A DNA stretch of 12,243 nucleotides, from NCBI GenBank assembly GCA_017543025.1, contig JAFYGX010000060.1, forward strand, positions 1 through 12,243, read 5' to 3'. The notes below the pieces were generated by a model, which saw nothing but the letters and a program-made list of their open reading frames with translations, was not told where the DNA came from and did not search any database. Both the position numbers and the translations under genes were made by a program. The stretch comes from Solobacterium sp. (lineage in GTDB: Bacteria > Bacillota_I > Bacilli_A > Erysipelotrichales > Erysipelotrichaceae). Positions within the stretch are counted from its first letter, which is position 1. Every line of letters begins with the position of its first letter. This document shows positions 7,641 to 12,243 of this stretch, piece by piece.

Positions 7641-8576
7641 TTACATGATTCCGCGTCCGCGGATCCGCTTACTCGCAACGTCACTGGCAAGCATGAGCAC
7701 CATACCGACAAGAGACTTGAAGAGACCGACAGCTGTTGTATAGCCGTAGTCCGGAATTGCAGTAAGGAAGGTCTTACGGTAGATGTATGTGGAAATAACA
7801 TCCGACACTTCAAGGACTCGCGTGTTGTAAAGTACGAATACCGGTTCGAAGATGTTCAGAACCTTTGCGAGGTTGAGAATCAGGACGATGATAATCGTAT
7901 TGGACAGAGCAGGAACTGTGACATACCAGATCTTCTGAAGTCTGGTTGCACCGTCGATTTCAGCCGCTTCATAAAGTCCCGGATCAATACCGGACAGCGT
8001 AGCGAAGAATACAACCGTTCCCCATCCTGTCTCTTTCCAGAGGTCGATCATGTAGAAGATCGGCCGCCATAGCGCTTTCGTATGAAGGAAGTCGATACTT
8101 TGCTTGATCCATCCCCAGCTCTTCAGCGTCTCGTTCACGAAACCTGTCGAAGAGGTTGACAGGAAGAGTGTGAAGATCGCAGCGACGACCGCCCAGGACA
8201 TGAAGTGCGGCAGATAGATGACGGTCTGAACAAATTTCTTGCAGAACAGATTCAGCATTTCATTCAGGAAGATTGAAATGAGAACTGCAACAAATGTGTT
8301 CAGAAGAAGCTTGACGACAGAAAGGATCAGCGTATTTCCGAATGCGCTCCAGAATTCCTTTTCTGCGAACAGTTTCTGGAAGTTTCCGAGGCCGATGAAA
8401 TGAATATCTCTCAGCTTATATGTGTAGAATGCATATCTGACACCGAGCATCGGCCAGTAATAAACAATTAATACGAAGATGAATACAGGAAGGAACATCA
8501 GATAAAATCCGCTGTAGGCTTTTACCTTTTTCCAGATATCTTTCTGGTTTGCACCTTTCGCGTTTTTCTTACTCAT
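7641..8576 (-). CDS. Carbohydrate ABC transporter permease, LplB type
   Basis: A 311-residue permease of the LplB/UgpA kind. A basic N-terminus (MSKKNAKGANQKDIWKKVKA) is followed by a first membrane helix at about 21-45, then five more. The EAA loop EAAEIDGATRLQKIWYVTVP lies at 203-222 and the C-terminal tail is basic (ASKRIRGRGIM). GGGGAG at 8591-8586 is 9 nt upstream of the ATG. It forms the importer channel with the downstream permease, working with the lipoprotein encoded upstream. This subfamily, with large lipoproteins of the LipO type, is common in Bacillota and is used for complex plant oligosaccharides. The gap to the binding-protein gene is 176 nt and contains two hairpins, so permease expression is probably lower than that of the binding protein. 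Confidence 0.94.
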   Translation of the reverse strand: MSKKNAKGANQKDIWKKVKAYSGFYLMFLPVFIFVLIVYYWPMLGVRYAFYTYKLRDIHFIGLGNFQKLFAEKEFWSAFGNTLILSVVKLLLNTFVAVLISIFLNEMLNLFCKKFVQTVIYLPHFMSWAVVAAIFTLFLSTSSTGFVNETLKSWGWIKQSIDFLHTKALWRPIFYMIDLWKETGWGTVVFFATLSGIDPGLYEAAEIDGATRLQKIWYVTVPALSNTIIIVLILNLAKVLNIFEPVFVLYNTRVLEVSDVISTYIYRKTFLTAIPDYGYTTAVGLFKSLVGMVLMLASDVASKRIRGRGIM

Positions 8577-8654
8577 AGCTTTTTTCTCCCCTTGGCAAAT
8601 CTATGGATTACCTTTTCAAAACGCAGTTATGGTAATACTTCATTTTTAGAGAAA

Positions 8655-8695
8655 CACACCCTGCCTCCTACTGCTGTTTCAGAAAGCAGGGTGTG
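8655..8695 (-). terminator. Intra-operon hairpin after binding-protein gene (10-bp stem)
   Basis: Perfect 10-bp inverted repeat, CACACCCTGC at 8655-8664 and GCAGGGTGTG at 8686-8695, with a 21-nt loop. In the minus-strand transcript UUUCUCU follows the stem. This is a likely partial terminator, as often found between a binding-protein gene and its permeases. Confidence 0.6.
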
Positions 8696-8712
8696 CAATG
8701 ATTCCGTTCGCC

Positions 8713-8739
8713 GGAAACGCCCGCTTCAGCAGGCTTTCC
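8713..8739 (-). terminator. Second hairpin immediately after binding-protein stop codon
   Basis: Two stem segments, GGAAA/TTTCC and GCCCGC/GCAGGC (one G-U pair in RNA), separated by a one-base bulge and closed by a tetraloop (UGAA in the transcript). It starts 13 nt after the stop codon of the lipoprotein gene. No U-tract follows, so a role in protecting the 3' end of a processed binding-protein mRNA fits better than termination. Confidence 0.5.
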
Positions 8740-8752
8740 TGTTACTCAGGGA

Positions 8753-10402
8753 TTAACCGTTGAGTTCGCTGAGGATCTGATCAGAAACGGAACCGAACTG
8801 ATCTTTGTACTGCTGGACTGCTTCTTCCGGTGTGATTTCACCGACAACAGCCTTATTCAGCAGTGCCTTCTTGCCTTCCGCAAGGTCAGCTTCACGCTCT
8901 GTGAGTGTTTCGCTGGACGCTGCAGCAGGAGCGTCTACACAGTTCTCTGTGAAGAACTTGTTGCCTTCAACAATCAGCGGATCGTTGTCAACGAAGCCGT
9001 TTGTCAGCGGAGCGATGACAAGAACCGGATCCAGATGATTCTTCTTCCAGAGGGAGTTAGGATCATTCGGGGACTGCTTCAGATGGAACTGGCCATCTTC
9101 GTAATGGTAGTCTTTTGCATTGTCCTGTCCGGCATTGAGTGTGAAGTCTTCTGCCTTTGTGGACCAGTGGAAGTCTTCTGCACCATATGTCCAGAGAGTC
9201 TGAACCTTGTCGCCATCGAGCATTGTGTCAAACAGTGCATCGAAGATTGCCTGCTCACGTGCATCGTTGCCGTCGCCATCATCTGTGATAACCCATACCG
9301 GAGCTTCACGGTTGAGGTAGCCGCCCCATGTATCCTTGATCTCTTTGATCGGCGGGAGCTGTACGAGTTCTTCGAGTTCGCCGTTCTTGTTCTTGACTTC
9401 GTTCTTGTTCATGTTGTCAGTGAGGTTTCTCAGCCACTGACCTGCCCAGTAAGTGAACGCACCTTCAGATGTTGTCTGGTCGTTGGAGAAGAACTTCTCA
9501 CGAGCCTGCTTTGTTCCGGCTTCTTCTGTATCCGGGTCGATGATGCCATCCTTGTAAGCCTTGTTCAGTCTTGTGAGCGCATCAACTGTAGCCTGCTCTG
9601 CGAAACCGTCAACCCACTTTCCGTCTTTCTGATAGAAGGAAGGATAAGCACCCTGCCAGAATTCCGGCATATAGTTGATATACGGAGCTTCATCCAGCTT
9701 GCCGAAGCCTGCTGCGATCACGCCGTAGGTCTTGTTTGTGCCATCGCCGTCCGGATCTTCTTCTGTAAATGCTTTCAGAACTGCGTAGTAGTCATCAAAC
9801 GTCTTGATGTCATCCACAGTCTTTCCGATTGAATCAAGCCAGCCCTTCTTCAGGTAAGTAACGCATCCGTTACCATAGGTAGGAGCGAAACCGAACTGTT
9901 TGCCGTCTGCTGTACGGTAAGCCATATTGATCTTCGGCAGTGTGATGCGTGCCTGGAATTCCGCATTGTCATAAGCCTTTGAAAGATCCCAGAGCAGACC
10001 GGTTGTCTGATACTGTCTCAGCATGGAAGCAGACATGATCAGAGCGTCCGGATAGCCGGCATCACCCGGCTGACCTGTTGTGAGTGTTCTGGATACAGTT
10101 CCGGAGTAGTCGGAGTGATCAAGCTGTGTGATGTTGAGCTTAATCGGATGACCGATACGTGCAGAAACCGCATCTTCCCACTGCTTGATGAATTCTGCCT
10201 GACCGGCATCGACAGTAGCAGTAACTGTTCCGTCTACTGTGATGTTCAGTGTTTCGAGAACATATTCGCCGTTTTCATTTGTCGATCCGCCTGTTGTTGT
10301 CGAGCCAGTGGAACCTCCGCCTGTGCTGCCGCTGCCGCTGCCGCCGCAGCCCGCCAGAAGTAATGTTCCACATGCGACTAAAGAAAGTAATTTCTTTTTC
10401 AT
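8753..10402 (-). CDS. Extracellular solute-binding lipoprotein of sugar ABC importer (LipO/family 1 type)
   Basis: A 549-residue protein with a lipoprotein signal peptide: a KKK n-region, a hydrophobic core and lipobox LAGC with the lipidated C19. A Gly/Ser/Thr-rich flexible tether (about 20-43) leads to a large family-1-type solute-binding domain. It would sit on the outer face of the membrane and deliver oligosaccharides to the two permeases encoded next. The length is greater than that of maltose-binding proteins and typical of LipO-like partners of LplB/LplC permeases. AAGGAGG at 10416-10410 is 7 nt from the ATG. It is the first gene of the operon, behind a probable promoter and a cre-like operator, and two hairpins follow it. 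The ligand is inferred from neighbours to be a pectic oligosaccharide; nothing in the sequence specifies it directly. Confidence 0.94.
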   Translation of the reverse strand: MKKKLLSLVACGTLLLAGCGGSGSGSTGGGSTGSTTTGGSTNENGEYVLETLNITVDGTVTATVDAGQAEFIKQWEDAVSARIGHPIKLNITQLDHSDYSGTVSRTLTTGQPGDAGYPDALIMSASMLRQYQTTGLLWDLSKAYDNAEFQARITLPKINMAYRTADGKQFGFAPTYGNGCVTYLKKGWLDSIGKTVDDIKTFDDYYAVLKAFTEEDPDGDGTNKTYGVIAAGFGKLDEAPYINYMPEFWQGAYPSFYQKDGKWVDGFAEQATVDALTRLNKAYKDGIIDPDTEEAGTKQAREKFFSNDQTTSEGAFTYWAGQWLRNLTDNMNKNEVKNKNGELEELVQLPPIKEIKDTWGGYLNREAPVWVITDDGDGNDAREQAIFDALFDTMLDGDKVQTLWTYGAEDFHWSTKAEDFTLNAGQDNAKDYHYEDGQFHLKQSPNDPNSLWKKNHLDPVLVIAPLTNGFVDNDPLIVEGNKFFTENCVDAPAAASSETLTEREADLAEGKKALLNKAVVGEITPEEAVQQYKDQFGSVSDQILSELNG

Positions 10403-10424
10403 GTTTCCCCCTCCTTATTTGGGT

Positions 10425-10472
10425 AACAGCGATAATTCTGTAAGCTCATGTAAGCGTTTACTTATCGCTGTT
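10425..10472 (-). repeat. Perfect 11-bp inverted repeat in operon leader, enclosing cre-like site
   Basis: AACAGCGATAA at 10425-10435 and its exact complement TTATCGCTGTT at 10462-10472, 26 bp apart. The pair lies between the predicted transcription start and the ribosome binding site of the lipoprotein gene. It could be a bipartite operator, or a 5' mRNA stem ending 8 nt before the ribosome binding site. Between the arms is a direct repeat TGTAAGC at 10439 and 10449, exactly 10 bp apart. Confidence 0.6.
10449..10462. promoter_or_regulatory. cre-like / LacI-family operator 1
   Basis: TGTAAGCGTTTACT matches the catabolite-responsive element consensus TGWNANCGNTNWCA at all but the last base. 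It lies just downstream of the predicted transcription start (about 10469) of the importer operon, a position where CcpA or a LacI-type regulator would repress. Confidence 0.55.
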
Positions 10473-10475
10473 TTT

Positions 10476-10504
10476 AATGTACTACCTGCCGGCGATTTAT
10501 TCAA
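10476..10504 (-). promoter_or_regulatory. Probable sigma-A promoter of the importer/pectin operon
   Basis: On the minus strand, -35 TTGAAT (10504-10499), a 17-bp spacer and -10 TACATT (10481-10476), each 4/6 to consensus. The predicted start at about 10469 leaves a leader of about 67 nt. A mediocre promoter with optimal spacing, next to operators, fits an inducible operon. Confidence 0.5.
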
Positions 10505-10718
10505 GACTAAAAATTGGTAATTAACCAGTTTTTTTCTAACGAACTTTTGCTCTTTCTGACAAAAACGCTGATATTTTGTTTGCGTTCTGTTAAATAATCG
10601 TCTTTTTTAACATCTGAAGCTGTTTTTTCATGTCTAAAAAGTCCTTTTTTTTCATTTTTTTCCGATTCCTGCAGATCAGCCCACAATAATGCCGGTTTCC
10701 TGTTTTTTTGTATTTTTC
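10505..10718. other. AT-rich divergent spacer with repeated A/T tracts; no gene seen
   Basis: The middle of the 409-bp intergenic region. It carries many A/T runs, including T6 at 10603-10608, T6 at 10623-10628, A5 at 10636-10640, T8 at 10645-10652 and T7 at 10655-10661, with centres about 10-23 bp apart. Such runs could bend DNA or act as UP elements. I find no credible coding sequence or RNA gene here, and no clear promoter for the divergent plus-strand gene. Confidence 0.45.
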
Positions 10719-10732
10719 TGTAAACGTTATCA
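10719..10732. promoter_or_regulatory. cre-like / LacI-family operator 2
   Basis: TGTAAACGTTATCA fits every position of the cre consensus TGWNANCGNTNWCA. It lies 79 bp before the divergent serine hydrolase ATG and 270 bp, centre to centre, from the first cre-like site. It probably brings the divergent gene under the same catabolite or LacI-type control. Confidence 0.55.
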
Positions 10733-10771
10733 GTTAATTCGCCTGCAGGTTCATCTGTTTGCCTGTATGAT

Positions 10772-10795
10772 AAAAAAAGCCGATGAACGACGGCT
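10772..10795 (-). terminator. Small minus-strand terminator-like hairpin before the divergent gene
   Basis: On the minus strand, stem AGCCG/CGGCT with an 8-nt loop is followed directly by seven T (complement of the A-run 10772-10778). It would stop antisense transcription coming from the serine hydrolase region before it enters the regulatory region. The stem is only 5 bp, so it may be weak. On the plus strand the same hairpin lies in the leader just before the ribosome binding site. Confidence 0.35.
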
Positions 10796-10811
10796 GAAGG
10801 AGAACTGAATT

Positions 10812-12203
10812 ATGAGTGCTGATCCATCCTTCCGAACTGATCGCTTTCCGTTTCCGTTTCATTCCGTACTTGTATCGCGTCGAGGCGTCCGCATCCAGGA
10901 GGACTACTTCTCTCCCTGCAGCGAAACATCCCTCCACCGGATGTTTTCCATCGCAAAAAGCTACACCGCACTTGCGGTATGCGCGCTGACCGCCGAAGGA
11001 AAACTTCATCCCGAAGATCCGATCATCCGGTATTTTCCCGACCTTACCCCCTGTGACCCTCACCCCTGGCTTGCCTGTATGACCATACAGGATCTGCTGG
11101 ATATGAAAACCTGTCATGCGTCGACTACCTACAAACTCAATCCGGCGGAAAACTGGGTGCGCTCCTTCTTCATCACGCCGCCTGATCATCGAAGCGGGCA
11201 GATTTTCAAATATGACACCGGTGCTGCACATGTGCTTGCCTCACTGGTCCGGCGTGTCAGCGGGAAAGGCGTTCTCGATTATCTGCGTGATGTATTTCTC
11301 GATGGAATCGGTTTTTCCCGGGAAGCTTATATGATGAAGGATCCGTTCGGTGATGAAATCGGCGGCTCAGGGCTGATGGCGCGTTCCAGTGATCTGATGG
11401 TCACAGCGGAATTTCTGATGGCGCTCTGGCAGAACCGCTGGAAGCAGCCTTACCGGCATCTGCTCACCGACCGGTTTGACGAAGCGTTCTTCCTCCGCTT
11501 CCGCGACCTGTTCCTGCAGTGTGTTTCATTTCGAAGCGCCACTGTACATGAAGGAAAAACGCTGGAAGAATGTCAGGGATACGGATCGCAGTTCTGGCGC
11601 ATCCGCAACGGATTTGCCATGTACGGGATGGGCGGCCAGTACGCTGCGTTTTTTCCGGAAGAAGATCTGATTATTGTCACGACCGCCGATACGCAGGCAG
11701 TGCAGGGCGGCACACAGCTCATCCTTGATGAGATATACCGCATGGATCATCAGTTCCGCAATCCGGATGCGGCAGATGCGCCGGTATCCACTGCGCAGGT
11801 GCCGGAAAGCCATGGCTATGCACAGCTGCTCGAACAGGTAATCGATCAGCTTGCGGGCTCCTATTCCATTCAGGAGAACCCTCAGGGATTTGTTTCCTGT
11901 ACGATTCTCAGAGATGAAGCCGTCCTTGTGCACCGGGACTGCACCTTCCGGTTTCCGATCTTCCTCTCTGACGCAGCGGAAATAACCGATCCGAAGTACC
12001 ATCAGAAGCTGTACATTACGACTTCCCCGCTGAAAGACGGCAGTCTCTATCAGTACATTCAGATTCTTGACAGCTACGTCGGCAGTATCCGCATTACATA
12101 CCACGGCTCCGACGGAAAACTCACAATCCATCTGCATAAGATTGAAGAATGCGTCTTTCCGGAGATGAACGGTTTTCTGGAAGCAGTGAAAACTGCAGAC
12201 TGA
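10812..12203 (+). CDS. Serine hydrolase, class C beta-lactamase/esterase-like family
   Basis: A 463-residue protein, divergent from the operon. GAAGGAG at 10796-10802 lies 9 nt before the ATG. The beta-lactamase-fold (PF00144-type) motifs are present: SxxK as S46-I-A-K49, the tyrosine motif as Y134-D-T (commonly Y-x-N), GGSGL at 184-188 and a third-box YGMGGQ at 271-276, where Gly takes the place of the usual His/Lys. These changes point to an esterase, amidase or peptidase-like hydrolase rather than a drug-resistance beta-lactamase. Residues about 345-463 form an extra C-terminal beta-rich domain (from about LAGSYSIQ). There is no signal peptide, so it is cytoplasmic. The shared intergenic region with a cre-like site suggests co-regulation, and a role as an esterase on pectic oligosaccharides is conceivable but not shown. 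No substrate is assigned. Confidence 0.85.
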   Translation: MSADPSFRTDRFPFPFHSVLVSRRGVRIQEDYFSPCSETSLHRMFSIAKSYTALAVCALTAEGKLHPEDPIIRYFPDLTPCDPHPWLACMTIQDLLDMKTCHASTTYKLNPAENWVRSFFITPPDHRSGQIFKYDTGAAHVLASLVRRVSGKGVLDYLRDVFLDGIGFSREAYMMKDPFGDEIGGSGLMARSSDLMVTAEFLMALWQNRWKQPYRHLLTDRFDEAFFLRFRDLFLQCVSFRSATVHEGKTLEECQGYGSQFWRIRNGFAMYGMGGQYAAFFPEEDLIIVTTADTQAVQGGTQLILDEIYRMDHQFRNPDAADAPVSTAQVPESHGYAQLLEQVIDQLAGSYSIQENPQGFVSCTILRDEAVLVHRDCTFRFPIFLSDAAEITDPKYHQKLYITTSPLKDGSLYQYIQILDSYVGSIRITYHGSDGKLTIHLHKIEECVFPEMNGFLEAVKTAD

Positions 12204-12243
12204 ACCCGAAACAAAGACAGCTCTTTCACAGATGATGATAAAA

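Noticed and set aside
9035..9832. 265-codon plus-strand open frame
   Set aside because: Antisense to the solute-binding lipoprotein gene. It lacks a credible ribosome binding site, and its hydrophobic Cys/Val-rich translation looks like complementary-strand shadow.
10320..10365. GC-rich repetitive stretch near the start of the lipoprotein gene
   Set aside because: It simply encodes the Gly/Ser/Thr tether after the lipobox; not a CRISPR or mobile-element repeat.
10764..10771. TATGAT as -10 element of the serine hydrolase promoter
   Set aside because: No acceptable -35 at 16-18 bp, and the TG ahead of it is not at extended -10 spacing, so it was not listed as a promoter.
1..12243. tRNA, rRNA, CRISPR array, insertion sequence or prophage content
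   Set aside because: No transposase or integrase frames, terminal repeats, regularly spaced repeats or tRNA-like cloverleaf seen; the genes form a coherent metabolic locus.

Overview
The window reads as part of a pectin / rhamnogalacturonan-oligosaccharide utilisation locus from a Gram-positive member of the Bacillota, most plausibly an anaerobic gut organism. The indications are strong AGGAGG-type ribosome binding sites, a lipoprotein solute-binding protein with LplB/YtcP-type permeases, a DUF624 (YesL-type) membrane protein, CcpA/LacI-type operators and an LplABC-plus-cytoplasmic-hydrolase layout resembling the Bacillus subtilis yes/yte genes. GC looks roughly balanced in the genes and much lower in the main intergenic region. 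The family (Lachnospiraceae or Erysipelotrichaceae, for example) cannot be fixed from the sequence alone.

Layout. Nine genes lie on the minus strand in one direction, from about 10402 down to 1. In transcription order they are: solute-binding lipoprotein (8753-10402), two sugar permeases (7641-8576 and 6789-7625), an SGNH rhamnogalacturonan acetylesterase-like enzyme (5917-6687), an exporter-type ABC half-transporter (4097-5899), a DUF624/YesL membrane protein (3384-4067), a GH105 unsaturated-uronyl hydrolase (2270-3415), a GH28 polygalacturonase-family enzyme (638-2236), and a sugar isomerase/epimerase cut off by the window edge (1-611). Most gaps are 15-33 nt and one pair overlaps. Hairpins lie after the binding-protein gene (two) and after the last permease (one), probably setting a declining expression gradient. 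A divergent plus-strand gene (10812-12203) encodes a class-C-beta-lactamase-like serine hydrolase.

The 409-bp divergent intergenic region (10403-10811) holds a probable minus-strand promoter, a perfect 11-bp inverted repeat around a cre-like operator at the start of the operon, a second cre-like site 270 bp away, many A/T tracts and a small minus-strand terminator-like hairpin.

Inferred physiology: acetylated and/or unsaturated pectic oligosaccharides made outside the cell are captured by the lipoprotein and imported. None of the enzymes has a signal peptide, so deacetylation (SGNH), removal of the unsaturated uronate (GH105), galacturonic acid release (GH28) and sugar isomerisation would all take place in the cytoplasm. 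No pectate or rhamnogalacturonan lyase, no regulator and no importer ATPase lie in the window. The importer probably uses a shared MsmX/MsmK-type ATPase. The parts hardest to explain are the exporter-type ABC protein, the YesL protein and the divergent serine hydrolase.
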